NCBI GenBank assembly: GCA_009809945.1
Contig: WTPW01000013.1
Location: forward strand, 212,333 to 276,332
Source of the DNA: Gigaspora margarita
Lineage: Eukaryota; Glomeromycota; Glomeromycetes; Diversisporales; Gigasporaceae
Reading direction: 5' to 3'
DNA length: 64,000 nucleotides
Shown here: positions 22,150-31,961 of the stretch, one piece after another
Position numbering within the stretch: position 1 is the stretch's first letter
Layout: the number at the start of each line of letters is the position of its first letter
Program-made: the position numbers and the translations under genes
Notes under the pieces: generated by a model
Told to the model about the DNA's origin: nothing
Databases searched by the model: none
The model's input: the letters and a program-made list of their open reading frames with translations, nothing else

Positions 22150-23120
22150 CTCTAAAACTAATAAGTAAACCTTCTTTGTCTTCTAGTTAAAAGTGTAGAG
22201 CTCATTTTTCTAATTCCAATGGTAGTTAAATCATCAAAATCAGCCTAGTGGATCTCAAAATACTTGGGAGAACATAAGGATTAGCAAATTCACTGTTATA
22301 CAAACTATTCATTTTCTTTACATATATTTTAAAAAGTTTTTTTATCATAGTAAAAATTTTTACTTAGAAACTAATAAAACTTGTTTTAAAAAACTAGCAT
22401 TTTTTGAGCCAAAGAACAAATTTACTTAAGAACTCAAAGTCAATTGTGATAATAAATGTTTGTGCAAATCATGATTTGGGGTGAGTCAGTAGAAAAGGGA
22501 CAAATTTTTCCTAAGTAAAAGTTTTCTTGACTTTAAACTTAAATATCTTAATAAATTTAATAATTTTTTTTTATTTTAAGTCTATATAATTTCAAGATTA
22601 AAATAAAAAATTTTTAGCAAATTTGATTAAATAGTTGTTAAGATATTTAAATTTAAAAATTAAAAAAATTTTACTAAAAATGATTTGTCCCTTTTCTACT
22701 GACTCACTTCTATTTTTGGTTTGATAGCTTTTTTCTAACTTTATTTGTTTTTTTTATATACATTTTGAGAAGTTTTTTATTGTAGTAAATAATTTTACTA
22801 AGAAAATAATAAAACACATCTTAAGAAACTAGCATTTTTTGCACCAAAGAACAACTTAACTTAAGAACTCAAAGTCAATTGTGATAATAAAATTCTGCAC
22901 AAATTATGATTTTTTACTTGATAGTGTTTCTATACTTTGTATAACAGTGAATTTGCCAATTCTTATGTTCTCTTCTTTGATCCCAAGTATCTTGGGATCC
23001 ACTAAGCCAATTTTGATAATTTAGCTACCATTAGAATCAGAAAAATGAGCTCTACAACTTTTAATTAAAGACCAAAGAAGATTTACTTATCCATTATTAG
23101 TTTTCAGAGTTAGGGTTAGG
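22150..23120. repeat. Foldback with internal 150-bp direct repeats
   Basis: The outer arms 22150-22320 and about 22940-23120 are inverted copies (AAACTAATAAGTAAACCTTC, GAGCTCATTTTTCTAATTCC and GGATC-containing segments). Inside, a block ending AACTCAAAGTCAATTGTGAT occurs twice in direct orientation (about 22325-22478 and 22760-22910). The same arrangement, somewhat changed, recurs at about 54570-55260. Next to the right arm is AGTTAGGGTTAGGGTTAGG, telomere-like but only three units long. Confidence 0.6.
22481..22707. mobile_element. 227-bp MITE, GTGAGTCAGTAGAAAAGGG end
   Basis: GTGAGTCAGTAGAAAAGGGA at the left is the exact inverse of TCCCTTTTCTACTGACTCAC at the right, continuing into CAAATTTTT-like sequence. 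It sits between the two direct 150-bp repeats of the surrounding foldback. No target duplication is clear. Confidence 0.7.
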
Positions 23121-23383
23121 GTTAGGATTAAAGTTAAAATTAAAGTTAGAAAGAATTCTAAAAATAGAAATTTTCGTGTAACTACGGTAGAAATAGCAAA
23201 ATACTATGGTAGAAATAGCAGCCCCCTTTAAAAAATTGATCTTCTAAAGAATGACTGCAATACTATAAAAGTATATCTATTTTAAAATAAATAAGAAAAT
23301 ATATATAAATCTAATTTAATTACAATAATTCTAAAAATTCTAAAATGTTCTTTAATCTATATCCAAATTTGTAAACCTTATAA

Positions 23384-23907
23384 AGGACCCCGGACATCTC
23401 TCATATAGGTCATAACCGGTGTTTAAAATTCAAATTTGGTTTTATGTTCTCAAAAAGAACATTTTTAATTTCTTAATATTCTTAGTAAAATTTTAATGTT
23501 CTTTATATAGAGAAATTAATTTTTTTAATATTAAAAGAATTTTTTGTATGTTCTCAAATAGAGAACATATTTTATTAATTTATGTTCTCAAAAATTGTAT
23601 AATGTTCTTTGAGAACACTGAGAACATTGAATTTTAAACACCGGTTATAACTGGATTTTGGCCAATTTTGACCTAATTTGCTAAAAATGACAAAATCTAT
23701 TTACTTTAATAACTTCTAATCCAGTAATCAGAATTAATAACTTTTTTTGTTAGATGCGACTCACTGAGAACTTCATTTTTAAAAAAAGTTCATTCAAATT
23801 GGACCACTGCCAAGATAATTGCCAAAAACTATTTTTTGCTTCTCAAATTTTAGGTGTTTTGCTAAAAAATTTCAAGTATGACCTCTATACTAGATGTCTG
23901 GGGTCCT
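23384..23907. mobile_element. AGGACCCC-end element, copy C
   Basis: It starts AGGACCCCGGACATCTC, ends GATGTCTGGGGTCCT and is flanked by CCTTATAA / TCTTATAA (one mismatch in 8). A hAT MITE (23417-23643) is nested near its left end. The ends match copies A, B and D. Confidence 0.7.
23417..23643. mobile_element. 227-bp hAT MITE, CGGTGTTTAAAATTC ends
   Basis: CGGTGTTTAAAATTCAA and its exact inverse TTGAATTTTAAACACCG bound the element, flanked by GTCATAAC / GTTATAAC (7 of 8 identical). The interior is made of ATGTTCTC and GAGAACAT motifs like those of 4828-5381 and 41990-46622, so the three form one family. Confidence 0.8.
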
Positions 23908-25900
23908 TCTTATAAGCATTATATATTATTTTAATTCTAAAAATATTCCAATATATACTTATTAAAATAGTAACAATAGTTGCAAATTCATTTACCCAAT
24001 ATAAAGCCACAATCAACAGACAAGATTTGAAAACTTCTGATTTTTCAATATATAATTATTTGCTTCATAAAATTTTTTTATAAATCATAATAGAATTAAA
24101 TCTATGCATATTCTTAAAAAATAATTAACCATACATTGTGTCCAAGTTCATTGAAAAGCATATTCAAATATAATTAAATAATTATTGACTTCATTTGACA
24201 AATATTTAATTTTAGCAAAATATTCAAATAATCTTGGATTATAGAAAACCAATTTGATAAGAAATTGTAGAATTGATAAAGAATTTATCAATAATAAACA
24301 ATTTCTATAAATTTTGTTATTTAATTTATTTAATGTTAAAGGTTACTCATTTATTTGCTTATAATAGGAATCCATATTGGAAATAATTTTTTTTGCTACA
24401 GTTATATAAATAATTTCCAATTACAAAAGAAAAAACTAAGCTTACAAAAATTGACTATTTGAATAAGTTTAAAGAGAAAAGAAACCAAAAAATCATAGAT
24501 ATTATAGCAAATATAAAACCTCAAAATGGAAATAGCTTCATTTCTCATTGGCAAACATAAACTAAAATACCAATAAACCCTTTAAATAACCAGAATAAAG
24601 GAGAAAATAGAAAAAAAATCATAAAAATGGAGACTGGATGCAAGAAACTAGGTAAAACTAAAAGAATATTACTAGCTATAACCAGTGGTGACTGTCACCA
24701 TCCTTTTGTATAACCAAAAATTTAATTTATTTAATACTGTATTATTAAAATACTAATTATACAATGCATCATTATACAATTAATCATATCATAAATACTG
24801 CATACTTTTTTACATCATTTTAATATAATACAACTATAATATACATTTCTAGAAAATGAATACATTACACTCAGCAATACTTATAGTGAACTCTATAGTT
24901 GCTCGCTATGGCTACTGCCTTCACATTGCTATATTTTTCTAGATGCCTAGCACAATCAACTATATTTAACCCCTAACTCTAGCCCCAACTAAATTTTAAC
25001 TAATAACTATCACAAACAATATCTTAACAGCATAGTGTACCATATAACAAACAAAGACTTTGGAAGAATCATCAAAAGAAAAATACACAATAGCCACCTA
25101 CACCAAATAATCTCATTACCAAATAAGAAGAGTTAGTTAGCATGGACACAAACATAATATAGAATAACAAAAAAAATGGAATACTTATCTCTAACATCAT
25201 ACCAGAAAACACCAAAACAACAAAAAAGTGCCAATATAATGCAATAAAACTTGACACCACCAACAATAAAATTTTCCAATTAACAGTAGCAAAAAAAAAA
25301 CATGACAACAGTAAACGATTCAATATCTAAAAGAAGCGTTAGTCTGCACTAACATGAAAAATAAATGAAAACAAAAAGAAATGAAATACTTAGCTGTGCA
25401 CATAAGAGCACTAACCTGTGCCTAAAGAAGTACCAAATTCAATGATGCTAATGATAAAAAAAGACATATAGCAGGAAAATCAACCAAGTTATGACAAAGA
25501 AAAAACTATGTTACAAGAATCACTGAATTAGATGCTTCCAGATGTGAAAGAAAAACACCAAACTGGACAATACAAACTGCATTACAAGAAGACACACCAA
25601 ATTGGATGATACTAAGAACAAGAGAAAACACCAAACTGGATGACACCAATAACAAAGAAAGCATGTGCAAGGAATAGAATAGGTGACACCAATGATGAAT
25701 GATGCACACTACTAAAATGGACAAACAATTTAAACTAGAAATAAAAAAAAACAAATAAATATATGCTAGTACTTGTAAATACAGTAATAAAAAAAGGAAA
25801 GAAAAGAAAAAAAAATACAGTAATAAAAAAAAAGAAAAAAAGAAAAAAAACAAAAAAAAAGATTATCAGATCTTTTATACTGCTGTGTAATTAGTGTTGA
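23908..25900. other. AT-rich stretch with weak tandem units
   Basis: No gene is supported. At about 25540-25690 a phrase ACACCAAACTGGA(C/T)(A/G)A recurs three times at 36-38-bp spacing, then loosely. Minus-strand frames at 25072-25853 are hydrophobic only because the plus strand is A-rich (long A runs at 25800-25860), so I do not call membrane proteins. Confidence 0.35.
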
Positions 25901-26656
25901 TCATTACTACTGGTGATTTTAATTATATTTCAAACTAAAATGTAAGACATCCTTAAAAGCTTTTTATCATTAGAAGATTTAATATATACAAAATAATTAT
26001 TGACCAAAAAGAATAAAAAGTAAAAAAATGCTAAAGCAAATGATAAAAACAATAATACCATAAAGATTGAAATTAGAATTATGTGGCGCTCAATGTTCAA
26101 TATCTTATCACATAAAGGAAAGATATTTCTGGTAATTGAGGTACCAAACAAATCAAATAATATTGAAATAAAGAAGGTTGGTAAAGAAATCAAAGCAATT
26201 ATTTCACAAAGTTTTCCAAAAAATGAGGCAATTGTAAAGAATTAAACTTCAAAAAATTTATAAATAAAGAAACTCAAAAAAAGCAACTGAATATAATTGT
26301 TATATAACAAAATTTTATTAATTTATAATACCATCAATGCATTCTGTGAGCTCAATAACTGCATGGATTTAATGGCAAAATTATTATATAGTAATAAAGC
26401 TTACAATTTTTTCTAATATGTAATAATTCTAGAAATTAAAACTATTAAGGGTCGTAATTGAAGCAAATTCTTACTTGTGTAACAAGTACTCAAATACAAT
26501 GGTAAAAATAATTGTATGTATCAGGTTTGACAAAAATTGACATGTCGCATAGTGTGTGCATATGCAAATTTGCTCTGGTTGTAACTCATTAATGTAATAT
26601 TTTCGCAATGCTCTCATTTTGTGATTATCTTGAAACTAAACCAATCAAGTTCTTAA
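25901..26656. other. AT-rich stretch, no gene recognised
   Basis: The 87-residue minus-strand frame at 25930-26193 is Phe/Leu-rich with no recognisable pattern. Nothing else is supported. Confidence 0.25.
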
Positions 26657-26995
26657 TTGATTACCTATTTTGGGTCCTTAACAAATGTTACGTTTTTGAT
26701 GTTTATAGAGTTACCTTTTTATAAAGTTAGGACTAGTAGGTTATTAAATATCAAAGAATACTATTTAAAATCAATATATGAAATCTTACCCGCTTTAAGA
26801 GACCCCTATATACTAAGTAAATTATTCAATCAAAGTGAATATCGCAATAATCACATGAATTTGGAGTCAATATGTGTTTATTGTATTGCCACTGGCTCTT
26901 ATGCAGATCACGAATCAATAAAGAAAAAAGATAATCTTCACCAGAAATATAATAGAGAATCATCAAAACAAAACTATATTCGACTACAAAAATGA
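26657..26995 (+). CDS. Hypothetical 112-residue ORF
   Basis: The frame is open from ATG to stop and has a balanced composition, less low-complexity than most frames in the window. It includes RLLNIKEYYLKSIYEILPAL and later CVYCIATGSYADHE. I recognise no family. It ends 163 bp before the start codon of the tandem kinase-N-lobe gene on the same strand. There are no visible introns or promoter support, so it could be a chance frame or part of an older gene. Confidence 0.2.
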   Translation: MITYFGSLTNVTFLMFIELPFYKVRTSRLLNIKEYYLKSIYEILPALRDPYILSKLFNQSEYRNNHMNLESICVYCIATGSYADHESIKKKDNLHQKYNRESSKQNYIRLQK

Positions 26996-27040
26996 TGCAA
27001 TTGAACAAAAAAGTTATTTGACACCGTTACGTTACGTAGC

Positions 27041-27047
27041 ATAAATA
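27041..27047 (+). promoter_or_regulatory. TATA-like ATAAATA before the tandem gene
   Basis: ATAAATA lies about 110 bp upstream of the ATG at 27159, and the A-rich stretch between them resembles the A-rich leaders of genes in this genome (compare 31924-31961). Inferred from position only. Confidence 0.3.
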
Positions 27048-27158
27048 GCGGTATTCACCGAGGATTTGTGTTACATGTCAAATTATAAAATTAACAAGAT
27101 TCAAAAAAGAAAAAAAAAACAAAAAAAAAAAAGAATAAAAAAAACATCCCAATTAATT

Positions 27159-27411
27159 ATGACCAATCCAATAGATAATGAAAAATGTGCAAATTGTAAC
27201 CGAGATAATACATCTCCAGCATGGTGTCAAATATGTGACCCTCAGAAAACAACACTAGGATGGACAAGTGGAAATAAAGATGTCGATTATTGTATTAAAG
27301 AATTTCAACTTAAGGCTACACATTATAATAATGTGATTGAGTGGATTACTTATGATAGATTCGATAATATTCAACATAATTGTGATGGATATTCGGCAAT
27401 CTGGTTAGATG
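27159..27411 (+). pseudogene. Tandem kinase-N-lobe gene, start and unit 1 first half
   Basis: The start is the ATG at 27159. The longer frame from 27066 only adds a Lys-rich translation of the A-rich leader. The product begins MTNPIDNEK and enters the knuckle CANC(X9)CQIC, then LGWTSGN, a helix-rich linker (KEFQLKATHYNNVIEW), ITYDRFDNIQ and AIWLD. Here the coding sequence stops at GTTAGATG (27404-27411), followed at once by a hAT end; the frame runs two codons into the hAT and ends. The continuation, starting at the same codon with the same 8 bases, is at 9705 on the other strand. From family knowledge this N-terminal module precedes a kinase domain. Like the other units, its glycine-loop position (HNCDGYSAIW) lacks GxGxxG. 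Confidence 0.75.
27404..27411. repeat. hAT target duplication GTTAGATG (left copy)
   Basis: This is the 8 bases preceding TAGTGATTTGAAC. They are identical to the reverse complement of 9698-9705 and fall at the same codons of the same gene module. Confidence 0.7.
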
Positions 27412-27984
27412 TAGTGATTTGAACTATAATCGGGTAACCGACCCGAACCGAAAGAAATACGGTTAACCGATTGAGTAAAATGCTTAATCGGGTAATTCGG
27501 CATAATCGGCTGATAGCCGGTTAACCGATTACAAAAACGGTAAGAACAGTTTTTTCTTTACATTCATAGTGTTCTGACCCAGGTTGGTTGACCCGTACGG
27601 GTCACGGGTCAGAAATTGATATAACCCGGGTCAAACGGGTCAGGATAGGGATGTGACGCACCCGCCAAATTTGTTGAAGAGTTTGCATTTTTTATTGTCT
27701 GATGATTTTGGATTTGCCATTGTTGGGCTAAAGTAATTTTGATCAACTTATGTGTATTATCGATAGACCGGTTATTTAAATATTGAATGCTATGAAAATT
27801 ATAATCCGGTTGACCCGGTTGACCCGATTGGTCCGGACAACTCGGGTTAACCGGTAATTCGATTAGAAATTCTGATCTGGTTGACCCGGATAATTCGGAT
27901 AACGCAGGTCGACTGAGTTAACCGAAATAGTTCCGGTTAATCCGATTGGAATCGGGTGGGACCGGTTCGGGTAACCTGATAGTA
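27412..27984. mobile_element. hAT left-end fragment with a nested hAT end
   Basis: The end TAGTGATTTGAAC is followed by GGGTAACCGACCC, GGTTAACCG and similar repeats. At 27567 a second hAT end TAGTGTTCTGACCC begins, identical for 14 bases to the element at 14071. Its interior has dense GGTTGACCC/CCGGGTCAA motifs up to about 27965, but its right end is missing. The outer element's right end is also absent here; the matching one is at 9706. Confidence 0.6.
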
Positions 27985-28345
27985 TAAGGCCACGCAAAGT
28001 TGATTTTTCGTTTTGCATTTCATGAAATTTGAAAACTTGGGTCGGTCAGTCGGGTTTTTTTTTAATTTACTGCAAATTAATATAATATTGCTCACATCTA
28101 AGGTCATGCAGGGTTTACTCAACAAGGAATCAAAAAAATTTGGTCGGCTGTCATATTTTTTCCGTCAGTTATCGGACAATTACGGGGAATTAGGTCTCAT
28201 TGGGTGATACCGGATGAGAATAGTGGAAAAAATTAAAAGTCAAAATCGAACAATTGGCACAATTGAGATATAAAAAAAAAAATTTGAAAAATTGAAAAAA
28301 CGGGTCGGCGGGTAATGCAAAACAAAAATCAACTTTACGTGGCTT
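27985..28345. mobile_element. 360-bp MITE, AAGGCCACGCAAAGTTGATT end
   Basis: TAAGGCCACGCAAAGTTGAT and, in reverse, TAAAGCCACGTAAAGTTGAT bound the element; similarity continues through TTTTTCGTTTTGCATT. The A/T bases at each edge suit a TA duplication. The interior corresponds in reverse to 10385-10680. The 64-codon frame here is not a gene. Confidence 0.7.
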
Positions 28346-28664
28346 TATCACAATTAAAATTTTTTCTATTTAATTATTAATTTATTATTTTTCCTGTTAC
28401 TATTTATTGTTAGCAAACAATTTAGTTTAATATGAGGTTCTTTATGCGCGTATATAATAAATTGTAAATTTTGAATTTTTTTTTTAAAAAAATATAACTT
28501 TTAGTGATGACTATCCGATCCAAGTAATAAATTATTGTAATTACTAAACAGTATTTTACTTTGGACCCGCTTTTATAAGCTAATTAGATCTTGTAAAATC
28601 ATGGAATGATCTACAAAAATTGGTCAATCGGAATGAAAGCCCCGCTATGCAGATCGTGATGTAG

Positions 28665-28901
28665 CTAGGGTTCGAGGCACATAAGCACGGGCATGCCTTT
28701 CAACTGTTGGGCATGCCCTAGTCATGTGATATTAATATCATTCTGATTGGTTAATATGGTCGGAAGTAATCGGAACTGTAGACAGTCAAGTACATCAAAG
28801 AACGGAAAGCAATTGTTTGATATTTTCTATACGCCTTTAGGCACAAGGGGCATACCTCAATCTAAGGCATGCCTAATTTTTTACGCGTGTCTCGAACCCT
28901 A
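28665..28901. mobile_element. 237-bp MITE, TAGGGTTCGAGGCAC end
   Basis: TAGGGTTCGAGGCAC with GGGCATGCC inside is mirrored by GGCATGCC and GTGTCTCGAACCCTA. The flanking 8 bases (GATGTAGC / CTTTAAGC) match only in part, so a hAT origin with a worn duplication is possible but unproved. Confidence 0.6.
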
Positions 28902-31254
28902 CTTTAAGCGCTTAGGATCGATTTTACTGTCACGTAATCTTCGGGTGTTAATCTAAAAAAAAACTTCGTTTCTATTAGGGTTTAGATTTAGGGTTGGTTA
29001 GAAAGGACAGTATTATTGTAAAATTGCGCGGGAAATTATTTTGTCAGGCATTAAAGAGGGTTTACTAGACTAAATTGCAATTTTTGCAAAGCGAACGTTA
29101 GTTTTGAATTTTTACGTTACACCAGATTTGTATGATAGGCGTACGAAGTTCACGTGACAATAAAATCGATATTATTAGTCCATCCACTTATTTGCACGGG
29201 TAATATAAACTTTTGAAGAGGAAATAGCCAATCGGTGAGTACAAATTTTGACTATTCCGGATTAGCCCGACAAAGAATCCGAACACGCGTAACATATCGA
29301 CCGATTTGGTTCGACCCCTAAATAAGCCAATCACGATTGAGAATTATTTTTCGTTAAAATTTATTACAAAATAAGTTTTTCAAAAACGGTCTTCTAAACT
29401 TACTTTGAGGTATTTAAATAATTGTGTAGAATATTGCAATATCTACATGTTTAATTGTTAGCTGAAAATAAGTTAAAAAGGCCGTTTTCCTGAAAAATTG
29501 CACCCGAATTCATTCTTACCCATTATACAACCGATCAAAACAATAACAAACCAATCGTTCACTATCCAAAAATACCCGAGCATTTCAACAACTAGTGATA
29601 GTGCTTTCTTTTATAGCTTAACATGACTGTTTTTATTATTTATTTCACATAGTGACTAAAAAAACTTTTTACTGAATTTTTGTTTGTTATTCTTCATGTC
29701 ATTTAATAGCAAAAGATTGAGTAAAAGTTTATTGAAAAAGACCTCACAAAATTAAATCAGTGGATATGAAAGAAGAAAAAGGCAAAAATATGCAAAATTA
29801 ATGTTTCAATCGATCTTGTGCACTAATTAAAAATGATGGGATTGAAATTTTACATATAGTAAGCATTAATCTCATCCTATAGCCTCTAACGATAAGGCTC
29901 TAACTTACATTCTTATCTCACGCACTTAGTTTATTTACAAAATCGGATTCCCTTTTATGGTTTGTATTACTCGCGCAATAAGTAAAATGGCTTTAAGCGA
30001 TCCCCTAAATAAAGAAAAGAAGATCTATATACAAATGTTGGGGTAAAACTAATAGGAAAATTCGAATCTCTAATGTCACAAATTTCGAATTTGTTACATA
30101 GTTCCCATGGGATAAATATTTATGCATTTACATTCGTACTAACAGATCTTGAATGAATGCACTTTCGTACTAAATAATCACGTATCAATTAAATCGCAAT
30201 AATGCTTAAAATTTTAGTAGCATAATTGTACTGTACATCTTTATGTATATATATTGACTACCAGTAGGAGAACAATAAAATATTAATAACAGTGGTGATA
30301 GTTATAATAAACTAGTATTGAATACGATTATTAAATTAATTTGAAATCTCACTATTCAAAATGTAAGGTTAATTTTAACCTAGTATTCTTGAATAGTATA
30401 AAGGCTTCGTGCTAAAAAGCGTAAATCTGCAAGCATTATGAGAACGGCAAGGCTCTAACAATATATAGATTACCATAATGTTTAGAATCATCAGTAAAGT
30501 ATCACAGAATTAAATGATCACACTAATTCGAGAATAGTATAATTATAAACTATTATTGTAACATCTGGCAGTCATACACATGTTAGAATTTTCGATTTTT
30601 TTATTACTAAAAATTCGGGCTTCGTATCTCAATTTTAGTTAACTAATGACCAAATATAGCAGGCAGTAACATTATAAATTATTAATAAAAAGGTTTAAGT
30701 TAAACGCTTTTTCTAAAAAAAATAAAGCTAAACACATAATTGATAAGATTAATTGTAAGTAAAACTATAAAGTATATAAGCTAATTAGTCCTAAATTTTC
30801 GGTTATTTTTTTTTTTTTTTTATAAATAGTTTTCATATGATAAAAAAAATATTTTTTGATTAGCAGGTTCAAAAATTAATTTTTAATCACGTAATTTAGA
30901 AATATCGAACCTGGATTTGTATTTAACCATCAAGCAATTGCAATAATAAGAGGAATAGTAAAAACGATATAATAACAGTATATTAATATCATATATTGAT
31001 ATGTGTCCTGATGATGTATATTTCCTTTTCCAGAATTGCAATTATGAGGAAATTTTGACTATCGATCAGATTATTCTAATCCATACATGGTAAAAGGTTG
31101 ACATAATCCTTAAAATTAAAGTACTGAATTAACCAGTTTAAGTCGAGAGTGCATGTTTTTACCATACTAAGTACAAATATAGATATGCGGCGTTACAGAT
31201 GGAAGATGTTGAAACTACATCTTTGATGCTCGTAAAAAACTGTAATTTCAAATC
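28902..31254. other. Gene-free AT-rich stretch
   Basis: No frame with a recognisable domain. At about 29370-29505 an imperfect inverted pair (AAAACGGTCTTCTAAACTTA and TAAGTTAAAAAGGCCGTTTT) may be a MITE related to 19165-19310. A possible TIR relic, GGCTTTAAGCGATCCCCTAAA, lies near 29990. Confidence 0.3.
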
Positions 31255-31431
31255 ACAGTCGACTCTTTCTATAACGAGATTTTAGTTCTGGCTGTTAAAA
31301 AAAGTTCGCTAAATAAATTAATAGGCTTTTAGGAAACCATGACTCTTTTTATACCGAACTATTATAAAATTCAAAAATCATTATATCCAGAATTCGTTAT
31401 AGAGAGGTTCGGTATAAAGAGAATTGACTTG
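31255..31431. mobile_element. 177-bp mariner-like MITE
   Basis: CAGTCGACTCTTTCTATAAC at the left pairs with GTATAAAGAGAATTGACTTG at the right, which is followed by TA. CTATAACGAG / CGTTATAGAGAG segments give further inverted similarity. TA is not preserved at the left. The end resembles the CAGTCAGACCTCTCTATA elements at 46658 and 48796. Confidence 0.55.
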
Positions 31432-31913
31432 TATATAGAAAAATGAATCTTTCGCTTCACTCAGGACAATATTTTGACAAGCTAATACAGTTAAATTTTG
31501 AGTTTCGATTACGGGTTTTAATTAGACGACATTCATTTTATATTTCCCACCTGAGCCAATATTACCATTCGTCATTATAAATAGGATTATTAAGGTGCTC
31601 AGTTAAAAAATGGTAAAGATAACCAGGCAAAAGAAGCATTGTTAAAACACATGGTCACAAATAGTGTTAATGTGTGAATAATAAATAATACAATTAATAT
31701 GAAATTTCAGTAAAGTACACTACCAAGCTTCTCCAAATGGAGTTTAAAGGAAAAAAAAAAAACGTTTCCGCATATCACTACGTTTTTCTCGATAAACAAA
31801 GTTATGTAGTACGTATGTGATCATGCTTAATAAGGTTAAGTATATGCCAATATGAACGATATTATGTGCATATACCTAATGATCACTTAACCCAATATGT
31901 AAGGTAAATTTCA
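31432..31913. other. Upstream region of the BTB-BACK-LRR gene
   Basis: AT-rich non-coding DNA without recognised elements. The promoter-proximal part ends in the TATA box below. Confidence 0.3.
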
Positions 31914-31914
31914 T

Positions 31915-31921
31915 TATATAA
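31915..31921 (+). promoter_or_regulatory. TATA box of the BTB-BACK-LRR gene
   Basis: TATATAA lies about 40 bp before the ATG at 31962. The intervening leader is A-rich (AAAAAACAAAACAAAAAAAA), so the 5' UTR would be very short. Position and sequence fit a core promoter; no transcript evidence is available. Confidence 0.5.
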
Positions 31922-31961
31922 ATTCATTCCGTTTCTCTAAAAAAACAAAACAAAAAAAAAC

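Larger units (their letters stand above)
21047..23228. mobile_element. Outer TIR element (CTATTTCTACCATGG), many insertions
   Basis: About 65 bp at 21047-21115 (GGATGCCTATTTCTACCATG, then TTTTTGCTATTTCCACTATGG) is repeated in reverse at 23160-23228. Between these arms lie a run of GGCCAAATTTA-type units with ATATATAAA spacers (21180-21400), the TATCCCTTAG element (21410-22073), and a foldback pair with its own insertion. A partial relative of the arm occurs near 49760-49820, and the GGCCAAATTT run recurs around 51210-51300 and 54126-54240. Confidence 0.6.

Noticed and set aside
25072..26193. Three minus-strand frames looking like membrane proteins
   Set aside because: The hydrophobic runs come from A-rich plus-strand sequence read as TTT and similar codons; no domain or splice context.
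9706..27411. A single very large hAT spanning both TAGTGATTTGAAC ends
   Set aside because: Both ends point the same way (interior to the right of each), so they cannot bound one element in the present arrangement; an inversion is needed.
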